Source of the DNA: Peribacillus glennii
Lineage (GTDB): Bacteria; Bacillota; Bacilli; Bacillales; DSM-1321
Reading direction: 5' to 3'
Length of the DNA stretch: 64,000 nucleotides
Assembly (NCBI RefSeq): GCF_003429105.1
Contig: NZ_QVTD01000010.1
Coordinates: forward strand, 177,762-241,761
Shown piece by piece: positions 16,802 through 24,613 of this stretch. The notes beneath the pieces were generated by a model. That model saw only the letters and a list, made by a program, of their open reading frames with translations, had not been told where the DNA came from and made no database searches. Numbering within the stretch: position 1 is the first letter of the stretch; every line of letters begins with the position of its first letter. Made by a program: the position numbers and the translations under genes.

Positions 16802-17704
16802 TTAATTTAAAATATCTTCAATAGAATTTGTCACACGAATAGCGCGTGGTTTATAGTCGGAGACATAAGTGACTGACCCTTGGCCGCCAAGATAGAAGGC
16901 TATATCAATTTGCTTTTCAGCAAATTGATCCAATCTTCGCAGCAGCTGAGGATCTGTTTCAAATGGTATGGTAGTTGTAGCAGATAACAGAACTATATTC
17001 GGATTTAATTTACACACCAATGATTCAATTGCGCCTGGGGCAGGGGAAGCTCCAATTAATTGAGTTTTCCATCCCTTTATCATGAAACGCAATAGTACCA
17101 GATGTAGCGGTACTTCATGATGTTCATATGGCAGACATGCTCCGAGAACAAATGGAGCAGATTTCCGATATTGATAATTTCGTCGAATTTGAACCAAGAA
17201 ATCCCTTACAATCAGGCTCGATACAGATTCCTGATATTCATCCCACTCATGATTTTTCCACTTTCTCCCTACCTCTTTTAAAAAAGGAACGGCGATATGC
17301 GTTAAAAAACGCTCTAGCCCTACATGATGATACGCTTGTTTTAAGATCAAATTTAATTCTATTTCATCACAGTGACTCCCCTTTTCTAGAAGCTGGAAGA
17401 CATACTCATTCCACTGCTCATTATCGAGTGATTCCCCCTTTTGGATCGGTACTTCGAGGTCTTCATCTACATCTTTTGCAAAAAGAGCGGCTTGTTTAAG
17501 CAAGTGACCTTGTTCCGAAAGTAATTTGACTTTTAATAGCATTTTGACATCCTGTTGACTATATATTCTATACCCATTATCCAATCGGTTCGGCTGAATA
17601 ATCTCATAACGTTCTTCCCATTTTCGAATCACTTGTTTCGATAATCCGGTTATATCTGCAACTTGTTGAATCGTAAATACTCCATTTTCATCGGATTGAA
17701 TCAT
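16802..17704 (-). CDS. MerR-type regulator with cobalamin-binding-like C-terminal domains
   Basis: This 300-residue protein has an N-terminal MerR winged helix (FTIQQVADITGLSKQVIRKW, about 8-27), a helical bundle like the B12-binding-2 cap (about 90-185), and a Rossmann-like B12-binding domain (VLGACLPYEHHEVPLHLVLL onward). This is the CarH/LitR photoreceptor architecture. The cap motif W-x9-E-H is W-x9-E-S here, and the E-x-H-x-x-G motif is EHHEVP, with the His kept and the Gly lost. Cobalamin binding is therefore uncertain. The start at 17704 has AAGGAG nine bases upstream; the ATG at 17713 abuts it. It is divergent from an HrtAB-like ABC operon, with a perfect operator palindrome between them, so it probably regulates that operon. 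Confidence 0.82.
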   Translation of the reverse strand: MIQSDENGVFTIQQVADITGLSKQVIRKWEERYEIIQPNRLDNGYRIYSQQDVKMLLKVKLLSEQGHLLKQAALFAKDVDEDLEVPIQKGESLDNEQWNEYVFQLLEKGSHCDEIELNLILKQAYHHVGLERFLTHIAVPFLKEVGRKWKNHEWDEYQESVSSLIVRDFLVQIRRNYQYRKSAPFVLGACLPYEHHEVPLHLVLLRFMIKGWKTQLIGASPAPGAIESLVCKLNPNIVLLSATTTIPFETDPQLLRRLDQFAEKQIDIAFYLGGQGSVTYVSDYKPRAIRVTNSIEDILN

Positions 17705-17855
17705 CCGTTTCATCTCCTTAACACCGTATCCGAATATCCATAGACATTAGTATAACGAATACATGTACTTTATACAAAGTTATCCGAATAAACATTATAC
17801 AAACATTAATGTTGATAGCATTTCCCCTTAATGCACCTTATATTTTATGTATAAT

Positions 17856-17881
17856 GATTTGTATATTTAATTATACAAATC
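17856..17881. promoter_or_regulatory. Operator palindrome between MerR gene and ABC operon
   Basis: GATTTGTATA, a 6-base spacer, and TATACAAATC form perfect 10-base arms about 75 bases before the ABC start codon. Further TATACAAA half sites occur toward the MerR gene (about 17770-17805). Confidence 0.6.
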
Positions 17882-17955
17882 ATTGACAATAAAATATTTC
17901 CGATTGATAATCAAATAGAAATTGAATATTTTAATTTAGAAATGGGAGTGACAGT

Positions 17956-19023
17956 GTGTTTTTAGCCTGGCAGGAAATTAAAAAAAATAAACTCCGTTTC
18001 ACCTTGATTACTGGAATTTTAATGCTGGTTTCTTTTCTTGTATTTTTTCTTTCTGGACTTGCAACAGGTCTCGCTGATCTAAATAGGGAAGCGGTTGATA
18101 AATGGGAAGCATCTGCTATTATCCTTACCGAGGAATCCGATAAAAGCTTGTACCAATCATTCATGTCGACCGATCAGCTAAAAGACGTTGAAGCTGAAAA
18201 AACAGCTGTACTTGGTCAGCTAAATGCTATTGCTACCAACGGCGACAACAAGAAAAATATATCTCTCTTTGGGATTAACAAAGAAGAATTTCTATTGCCA
18301 AATGTGACAGAGGGTAAAGCTTTTGAAAAAGCAAATGAAGTTGTGGCTGACGATTCACTGAAAGACGAAGGATTCGATTTAGGTGATACATTATCCTTAT
18401 CCTCCAGTGACCAGCAGTTAACAATTGTTGGGTTTACAGAACAAGCTCGATTTAATGCTGCACCTGTTCTATATGCCAGCCTCGAAACTTTCCATTTAGT
18501 CAAATTTGGTGAAGTAGCCGATCAGAAAAAGGATCAAATTAATGGGATTGTTGTTCAAGATGATTCGATTTCAAATCTCACTCAAAATGAGGAGCTGAAG
18601 GCCATTGAAATAGAATCATTCATCGAAAGTCTACCTGGCTATACGGAACAAAAACTTACCTTGAACTTCATGATTTACTTCCTTTTTGGTATTTCATCGA
18701 TCATTGTAGCCTTTTTCTTATATGTGTTGACGGTGCAGAAGATCAGTATGTTCGGGGTTATGAAGGCGCAAGGGATTTCCAGCTCTTATCTATCTAGGTC
18801 TGTTGTGGCGCAAACCTTTATTTTATCGTTCATAGGAACAGTGATAGGATTTGCCTTAACACTTATTTCAGGAGCTTTTTTACCGGCAGCTATTCCTGTT
18901 TCATTTGATCTGACCTCGATGATGCTCTATGGAATCATCCTAATAATTGTTGCAATGGTTGGTGCTGTTTTCTCAGTCTTGACGATTGTTCGAATTGATC
19001 CACTGAAAGCGATAGGAGGATAA
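17956..19023 (+). CDS. ABC transporter permease, FtsX/HrtB-like
   Basis: This 355-residue MacB/FtsX-type permease has an N-terminal helix (LITGILMLVSFLVFFLSGLA), a soluble extracytoplasmic domain (about 45-230) and three C-terminal helices, ending RIDPLKAIGG as in this family. The opening MFLAWQEIKKNKLRF resembles staphylococcal HrtB and cyanobacterial DevC, so it may export haem or another hydrophobic toxic molecule; that is family inference. The start is GTG with GGGAG seven bases upstream. The ATPase gene follows two bases after the stop. Confidence 0.85.
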   Translation: MFLAWQEIKKNKLRFTLITGILMLVSFLVFFLSGLATGLADLNREAVDKWEASAIILTEESDKSLYQSFMSTDQLKDVEAEKTAVLGQLNAIATNGDNKKNISLFGINKEEFLLPNVTEGKAFEKANEVVADDSLKDEGFDLGDTLSLSSSDQQLTIVGFTEQARFNAAPVLYASLETFHLVKFGEVADQKKDQINGIVVQDDSISNLTQNEELKAIEIESFIESLPGYTEQKLTLNFMIYFLFGISSIIVAFFLYVLTVQKISMFGVMKAQGISSSYLSRSVVAQTFILSFIGTVIGFALTLISGAFLPAAIPVSFDLTSMMLYGIILIIVAMVGAVFSVLTIVRIDPLKAIGG

Positions 19024-19025
19024 AA

Positions 19026-19736
19026 ATGATGGCTGTGTTAGAATTACATCAAGTAAAGAAGAGTTATGGTAGCGGTCATACGAAAGTGGACGCCTTAAAG
19101 GAAACCAATTTTCTTGCCGACCGAGGTGAGCTGATTGCCATCATTGGTCCGTCGGGGTCTGGAAAAAGTACCTTTCTCACGATTGTCGGGGGACTATTAT
19201 CCCCAACCTCAGGTGATGTCATCATCAATCGACAAAATCTGACGGATTTGAATGAAAAAACGCGCTCACAAATCCGACTCAAAGAAATTGGATTCGTGTT
19301 ACAAGCGTCGAACCTAGTTCCCTTCCTCACCGTGGCCAATCAATTGAAACTATTGGACAAAGTGAAAAAGGGAAATATATCGAAAAGCGAGCGAAATCAA
19401 CTAAACGAGGACTTAGGTATTGCTGACTTACTAATGAAATATCCGTCCGACTTATCTGGCGGGCAACGTCAGCGTGTAGCGATCGCTAAGGCTCTGTATA
19501 GCAACCCTTCCATTATTTTGGCTGATGAGCCCACAGCCTCCCTTGACTCGGATCGTGCCTATGAAGTGATGGAGCTATTGCAAAAAGTAACGAAGCAGAA
19601 AAAAACAACAACTATTGTCGTGACTCACGATATTCGGCTCGTGGACTTTTGTGACAAAGTTTACAAAATGACAGATGGTGTCCTTTTAGCATTAGAGAAA
19701 CAGGATGAGAAGGAAATCAATCATATACCTCAATAA
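19026..19736 (+). CDS. ABC transporter ATP-binding protein, HrtA-like
   Basis: This 236-residue ATPase drives the upstream permease. Walker A is GPSGSGKSTF, the signature is LSGGQRQRVAIAKAL, Walker B is IILADEPTASLD, and the switch His is in VVTHDIRL. Similarity in layout to HrtA/MacB-type exporters is strong (for example IGFVLQASNLVPFLTV). AGGAGG at the end of the permease gene serves as its ribosome site, so the two are translationally linked. A terminator lies 80 bases downstream. Confidence 0.9.
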   Translation: MMAVLELHQVKKSYGSGHTKVDALKETNFLADRGELIAIIGPSGSGKSTFLTIVGGLLSPTSGDVIINRQNLTDLNEKTRSQIRLKEIGFVLQASNLVPFLTVANQLKLLDKVKKGNISKSERNQLNEDLGIADLLMKYPSDLSGGQRQRVAIAKALYSNPSIILADEPTASLDSDRAYEVMELLQKVTKQKKTTTIVVTHDIRLVDFCDKVYKMTDGVLLALEKQDEKEINHIPQ

Positions 19737-19818
19737 GAGGAGATAAGAATATCATTTATCGAAACATACCGACACTCGTTGTTTCCCTTTTCCTTCCCGA
19801 CCAACTTAATTCGGAACT

Positions 19819-19855
19819 AAAAGGTAGCTCTGGCCTGTGCATAGAGCTACTTTTG
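19819..19855 (+). terminator. Terminator of the ABC operon
   Basis: AAGGTAGCTCT and AGAGCTACTTTT pair, followed by TTTTG. Confidence 0.75.
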
Positions 19856-19935
19856 TTCATGCTTAATGATTACAATTTACCAATAAACAAACGTCCATCA
19901 GCATAATGATTTAAAAAACGATAGGAGTTGATGGC

Positions 19936-20385
19936 TTGAGTACTTTTAATTCAGAAAAACTATCTGTGGAATACATGGAAGGGTTGCTGCTAGGAAACCA
20001 GTTATGCCAAGGCGTTACACACTAACCCACTCTGATTTAACGGGAGAACTATTTTTAACCATTGGAATCAATTATGCTTGGGGAAAAATTAATTCTTTAA
20101 GAGATGAAGTTTTGGGGGATAGAAAAATATGGAAGTTCTTTATGTTTTTATGTTTGTGTATACATAGATCAAGGACAATATCCCTCGTCTGTTTCAGCAA
20201 AACGGACTGAAATATTTAGACGTGAATTACCACTTGCATTAACAGCTATAAGATATGGCGATAGGTTTCTTTTCAACACATTCCCTCATTTAGATCAAGC
20301 TCCTATCATTATTCACTTTATGTCCGCTTATCCCCAGTTTGCATTACAGGAGAATTGGGGGACCTTTCAAAAGATTAGCACCTAA
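19936..20385 (+). pseudogene. Staygreen (SGR) family gene with two frameshifts
   Basis: From a TTG at 19936 (GGAG eight bases upstream) the text is STFNSEKLSVEY, then in the next frame MPRRYTLTHSDLTGELFLTI, then in a third YGSSLCFYVCVYIDQGQYPS and EIFRRELPLALTAIRYGDRF, ending HFMSAYPQFALQENWGTFQK. This matches the bacterial staygreen family, whose plant relatives remove Mg from chlorophyll. Both frame changes fall at G runs (near 19981 and 20115). They may be real mutations or base-count errors in the assembly. The following 20386-20652 shows only unassignable sequence. Confidence 0.75.
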
Positions 20386-20652
20386 ATATAATTTCTTTCC
20401 TGAAGCAAGCAAGTAATGAAAAAGGAGCAGCCTTACAGAACGTCACAATTATTGTGGGTTCAACAGAAGAAAACATGGCGCCAAGATGTTGTCCTAACTC
20501 CAACGGCAAGTGCACCATTTCCTTATACTTCTTTATAAATGGGAAAGGTAAGCCTTGTTTATTTGCATACCTTTCTACATTATCCTAATGGTATATAATT
20601 TTTGCTGGTTCATTTTTGATTTTGAATTTACAATTCTTATCAAAAAACCTCA

Positions 20653-20665
20653 TTTACTTATGATA
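20653..20665 (+). repeat. rlmH-end direct repeat D (chromosomal att-like site)
   Basis: The true 3' end of rlmH. The core TTTACTTATGATA includes the stop codon and codes PYHK-stop on the minus strand. The adjacent CCTCATTTA (20648-20656) is the inverted repeat facing the copies at 15858 and 16450. Confidence 0.8.
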
Positions 20666-21133
20666 CGGTTCACCCCGATTAATCCGAAACGCCCGATAAA
20701 TCTGCTCCACCAAAATCAACCGCATCAGCTGGTGTGGAAAAGTCATTTTTGAAAATGAGAGAGCTTCATCCGCTCGCTGCATGACAGAAGTGCCAAGTCC
20801 CAAAGATCCACCGATCACAAATACCACTTTGCTTTTCCCATAAGTCGCAAGCTTGTCCAGGGTGTCGGCCAGTTCGTCAGAAGATTTCATTTTCCCTTCA
20901 ATAGCCAGGGCTATGACATGGGCATCCGCGCTGATCTTGCCAAGAATCCGCTCCCCTTCTTTTTCTTTGATTTGCAGCATTTCCACATCACTTAGTGTTT
21001 CAGGCGCCTTTTCATCGGGAAGTTCTATGATATCAACCTTTGCATAAGACGATAGCCGTTTTAAATATTCGTCGATTCCTTGTTTCAAGTACTTTTCTTT
21101 TAGTTTACCAACCGTTACAATTGTTATATTCAC
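20654..21133 (-). CDS. rlmH: 23S rRNA (pseudouridine1915-N3)-methyltransferase
   Basis: This 159-residue SPOUT enzyme methylates Psi1915 in helix 69 of 23S rRNA using S-adenosylmethionine. The SAM-binding knot is visible in [20 protein letters not shown] and [20 protein letters not shown], and the protein ends [10 protein letters not shown] as in its orthologues (OrfX in staphylococci). Length is normal. It is the last core gene before the accessory region, and its 3' end is repeated three times in that region. Confidence 0.97.
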   Translation of the reverse strand: MNITIVTVGKLKEKYLKQGIDEYLKRLSSYAKVDIIELPDEKAPETLSDVEMLQIKEKEGERILGKISADAHVIALAIEGKMKSSDELADTLDKLATYGKSKVVFVIGGSLGLGTSVMQRADEALSFSKMTFPHQLMRLILVEQIYRAFRINRGEPYHK

Positions 21134-21169
21134 ATTTCATCCCCACTTTACAAACAGTTTACAAACAAC

Positions 21170-21474
21170 TTATCCACAGAACTTATCCACATGTCCACAA
21201 TTTCTATCCACATGTTGTATGGGAATATTAGTTCCCTACCATATATACTGCCACATTTCGACAATATTCACAGCTTGTTGATAATTGTTTTTCCTTTGGG
21301 ATCTCATTCAATAGCGGGTATGTTTCATGCTCATCAACTACTGTATCCAAAGCTAATTCCACATGTTCCTGGCAGCAATAGATCATCTATATCTACTCCC
21401 TTGATTTATTAATAATGGTTTCTTTCCGTTATCCATATAAACAGTTTTCGACGTTTGCATCCCATTTATCCACA
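21170..21474. other. DnaA-box cluster between rlmH and htrC
   Basis: Perfect boxes TTATCCACA occur at 21170, 21183 and 21466. One-mismatch boxes ATGTCCACA (21191) and CTATCCACA (21204) join the first two, giving four boxes in 43 bases plus one distal. No gene is visible in 21134-21585. Titration of DnaA or control of replication or gene expression is an inference. Confidence 0.65.
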
Positions 21475-21545
21475 ATGTATCGTAACAAAACCCTGAAAGG
21501 GCAGCAACCATTTACATGATTCCCCATTAAAATACATCATTGCAA

Positions 21546-21573
21546 CAAAAAAACAGGAAGCCGAAGCCTCCTG
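21546..21573 (-). terminator. htrC terminator
   Basis: On the minus strand CAGGAGGC, a short loop and GGCTTCCTG are followed by TTTTTTTG, 13 bases past the htrC stop. Confidence 0.85.
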
Positions 21574-21585
21574 CATTCTCTTTTT

Positions 21586-22812
21586 TTACATCGTCTCTCC
21601 CGTTAAGCGAATTGTAGTATTCTGTTTCTTACCGTTCCTGTAATAAGTGACCTTCACTTCATCGCCGATTTTCTTCTCGTTGTATAGATGTTTTCTCAAT
21701 TCCACAACATCTTCAACTTTCTTATCATCCAACTCGATAATTACGTCGAATTCCTTTAATCCTGCTTTGGAAGCCGGTGATCCCATTTGTACGCCAGTAA
21801 TTGCGACACCGCTTGTAACATTGTTCGGCAGATTTAATGTGTTCTGCTGGTGGTAATGCGAAATCTCTTCTACAGATGCCAAATTCACACCCATGTATGG
21901 GCGTTTTACTTCACCATATTTCTCAATATCTGAGATGATTGGAATGGCTGAATCAATTGGAATGGAAAGTCCAATCCCTTCAACTGCTTCCTGCGCAATT
22001 TTCATGGAATTGATTCCGATGACCTGGCCATTTAAGTTGACCAATGCACCTCCACTGTTCCCCGGGTTGATGGCCGCGTCTGTTTGGATGACCTCTGCGT
22101 TCCAATCAACTTCACCGTCTTGGTTAATATCAATTTCAATTGTACGCTCTAAACCTGAAATGATTCCCTGAGTGATTGATCCGGAAAATTGCAGTCCAAG
22201 GGGATTCCCAATTGCCAGAACCGGTTCACCTGGTTTCAAAGCGGCTGATTTTCCGAATTCTGCAACGGTTTTTACATTATCGCTATCTACTTCAACAACT
22301 GCCAGATCAGTCCATGGGTCGCTTCCTCTTATCTTGGCAGGGATTTTCGTGCCATCCTGCAGTGTGACTTCGAGCTCATTCGCTCCTTCAATAACATGAT
22401 GGTTAGTCACTATCCATGCTTTTCCGTCTGCCTTTTTATAGACGACTCCGGAACCGGTACCTGCTTCATTACCATCCCGTCCTCCACCTTGGTCCCAAAA
22501 GTCGGAACGTTGTATATTGGTTATGCCCACAACCGCGCCGCTTGCTTTATCAACCGCCTCTGTAACCGCCGTATTTACATTCACAGTTACATGCTGTTTA
22601 ATGCCATTTGTCTCCGTTTCACGGCCGGTTTCATCTTGAGTTACAGCATTTTGGCCATCTCCAGCGAAATCGCCGATCCCAAGCCTCGGAAACGCGACCA
22701 TCACCAGAAGAGCACCAATAATGATCCCCGCCAAAGCGGCTAGGAAATAGCCTTTACGGCTCCCTCTGTTTCGCTGGTTTCGATTTTCATAGTCTTGATC
22801 ATAATATCCCAA
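21586..22812 (-). CDS. htrC: Membrane-anchored HtrA-type serine protease
   Basis: This 408-residue S1C protease (yyxA/htrC of Bacillus) degrades or refolds damaged exported proteins. It has a cytoplasmic Arg-rich head, one helix (FLAALAGIIIGALLVMVAF, about 22-41), then a trypsin-like domain with the triad His in TNHHVIEG, Asp in DPWTDLAVVEV and Ser in NPGNSGGALV, and a C-terminal PDZ domain (about 300-405). It follows walJ, as in other bacilli, but after a terminator, so it probably has its own promoter. Confidence 0.95.
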   Translation of the reverse strand: MGYYDQDYENRNQRNRGSRKGYFLAALAGIIIGALLVMVAFPRLGIGDFAGDGQNAVTQDETGRETETNGIKQHVTVNVNTAVTEAVDKASGAVVGITNIQRSDFWDQGGGRDGNEAGTGSGVVYKKADGKAWIVTNHHVIEGANELEVTLQDGTKIPAKIRGSDPWTDLAVVEVDSDNVKTVAEFGKSAALKPGEPVLAIGNPLGLQFSGSITQGIISGLERTIEIDINQDGEVDWNAEVIQTDAAINPGNSGGALVNLNGQVIGINSMKIAQEAVEGIGLSIPIDSAIPIISDIEKYGEVKRPYMGVNLASVEEISHYHQQNTLNLPNNVTSGVAITGVQMGSPASKAGLKEFDVIIELDDKKVEDVVELRKHLYNEKKIGDEVKVTYYRNGKKQNTTIRLTGETM

Positions 22813-22966
22813 GTCTGATCAACCCTCTCTATAAAAGATGAAAATTATAGCAATTTCTAGTCTTTCTTTATACCCTTAATTATACTCATCGAACAAAAAA
22901 TTTCTAAAAAAAAGATCTTTCGGGAGCTGTCCTTTTATTTTTCAGGGAAAAGCTTAGAAATAAAAA

Positions 22967-22994
22967 AGGAATGAAAGCATATGCTTCCATTCCT
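22967..22994 (-). terminator. Terminator between walJ and htrC
   Basis: AGGAATGAAAGCAT pairs with ATGCTTCCATTCCT, then TTTTTTATT on the minus strand; it ends the wal operon. Confidence 0.8.
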
Positions 22995-23003
22995 AATCAT
23001 TAA

Positions 23004-23798
23004 TCACACAGTCACGAGTTCCGTAGGCGTTTTGGGATCAGTGTCATACAGCGAGAATTGCTGGCCAATGGTGATACCCCTCGTCTGCAACGTCTGTTCC
23101 ACAGACATCCTTGCGAGATCCTTCATATTGTTATCAAGGCTCAGGTGTGCCAGGTAGATTCGTTTTGTTTTGTCGCCTGCGACTTCACTCATGGCAATGG
23201 CCGCATCCTCGTTGCACACATGGCCCACATCGCTCAGGATCCGTCTTTTTACACTCCAAGGATATCTTCCCATCCGCAGCATTCCCACGTCATGATTGCT
23301 CTCAAAAATATAGGCATCTGCATTGGAAATAATCCCTTTCATCCGATCGCTCACATACCCTGTATCCGTAATCAGCACAAGCTTCTTATCTTCCTGGTGG
23401 AAAACATAGAACATCGGTTCAGCCGCATCATGGGATACGCCGAATGATTCAATTGCCAGGCTGCCGAACGTTTTGACCTGTTCCATCTCAAACGTAAATT
23501 TTTGCTCAACAGGGATTTCACCAATGGACCGTTCCATGGCGTTCCAAGTCTTTTCATTCGCATAGATTGGAAGGTTATATCTTCTGGCCACAACGCCCAG
23601 GCCTTTAATGTGGTCGCTATGTTCATGGGTTACGAGAATTCCTGACAGCTTGGACATATCCCGCCCAATCCCTGAAAAAAGTGCTTCCATTTGCTTGCCG
23701 CTAAGGCCGGCATCCACGAGAAATGCATGTTCCTCCGTCTCCACATAAAAGGCATTTCCCGTACTCCCGCTTGCGAGAACACTAAAATGCATGGTCAT
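23004..23798 (-). CDS. walJ: Metallo-beta-lactamase-fold exonuclease WalJ (YycJ)
   Basis: This cytoplasmic MBL-fold nuclease is the last gene of the wal operon and is linked to DNA repair and cell-wall/division coordination. The metal site is visible: [11 protein letters not shown], plus Asp in [12 protein letters not shown] and His in [11 protein letters not shown]. The start at 23798 has GGAG eight bases upstream; a GTG at 23807 overlaps it. It begins six bases after the walI stop codon. Confidence 0.95.
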   Translation of the reverse strand: MTMHFSVLASGSTGNAFYVETEEHAFLVDAGLSGKQMEALFSGIGRDMSKLSGILVTHEHSDHIKGLGVVARRYNLPIYANEKTWNAMERSIGEIPVEQKFTFEMEQVKTFGSLAIESFGVSHDAAEPMFYVFHQEDKKLVLITDTGYVSDRMKGIISNADAYIFESNHDVGMLRMGRYPWSVKRRILSDVGHVCNEDAAIAMSEVAGDKTKRIYLAHLSLDNNMKDLARMSVEQTLQTRGITIGQQFSLYDTDPKTPTELVTV

Positions 23799-23803
23799 GA
23801 AAC

Positions 23804-24613
23804 TCACTCCAGTTGTATTTTTTCTTCTGTATCCAATTCAATAACTTCCCCGTCAAATGCTTTCACGTACATATCCTTGCCGTTGACCTTAATCCGCCAG
23901 GTTGGTGTTAATAAATAGGAAGAGGAGGAGGATTTAAGCAAGCTGTAATAACCAAGTTCCACATCCTCATTCGTTATCTTCGTACTTTCGGGAAGAGAGC
24001 CCTTATTGTACAACTGGACAATTGCCTTGTTTGCCGGCAAAATTTCTTGTTTTTTGTTCATTGGTTTGATATCTTCCAAATACGTTTGTTCATAGGCTAC
24101 AATTTCCCGTTTCTCATTCAGCCTCAGGGTCAATTTTGCATTCGTATTATTATAGAATGTTTTGTTCCCGTAACTTTGGTAATAAATAATCCTATTGGAA
24201 GGCTGATCAAACTCCCAGAATTTATAGCTTTGTCCTTCATAAATATTCTCTTTCAGGAATCCAGCGAGCTCATTTGGGTCAAAATCTTTACTCACAGTGG
24301 TCGTTTTTTTAAAATTGGCAACCAGCCTAGTTTTGTCATCTAAAGACAATTCCTGGTTTTTAAATTTCTTGCTGTCGTCCTTTGAAAACTCTTTTCTATT
24401 TCCCATTAGGATACTTTCTTTTACCGGTTCGTTTTGAAATTCGGGAAGGGTAATCCGCTCTTGCTTCATTTGCTCTTCCGCAGTAGTTTCCGTCAAATAA
24501 TCGGGTTGGTTTGTTTTTTTCTTCTCATAAAATTGATAGAGAAGAAAAATATCCAGCACAAGAAAAACCATGATAAAGATTGTCTTTGTTTTACTCCAGT
24601 CCAATTTTTCCAC
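23804..24613 (-). CDS. walI: WalK regulatory membrane protein WalI (YycI)
   Basis: This 269-residue bitopic protein, with WalH, holds the WalK kinase in check through membrane contacts. One N-terminal helix ([20 protein letters not shown], about 10-29) is followed by an extracytoplasmic YycI domain. It overlaps walH by 23 bases, indicating translational coupling. Confidence 0.95.
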   Translation of the reverse strand: MEKLDWSKTKTIFIMVFLVLDIFLLYQFYEKKKTNQPDYLTETTAEEQMKQERITLPEFQNEPVKESILMGNRKEFSKDDSKKFKNQELSLDDKTRLVANFKKTTTVSKDFDPNELAGFLKENIYEGQSYKFWEFDQPSNRIIYYQSYGNKTFYNNTNAKLTLRLNEKREIVAYEQTYLEDIKPMNKKQEILPANKAIVQLYNKGSLPESTKITNEDVELGYYSLLKSSSSSYLLTPTWRIKVNGKDMYVKAFDGEVIELDTEEKIQLE

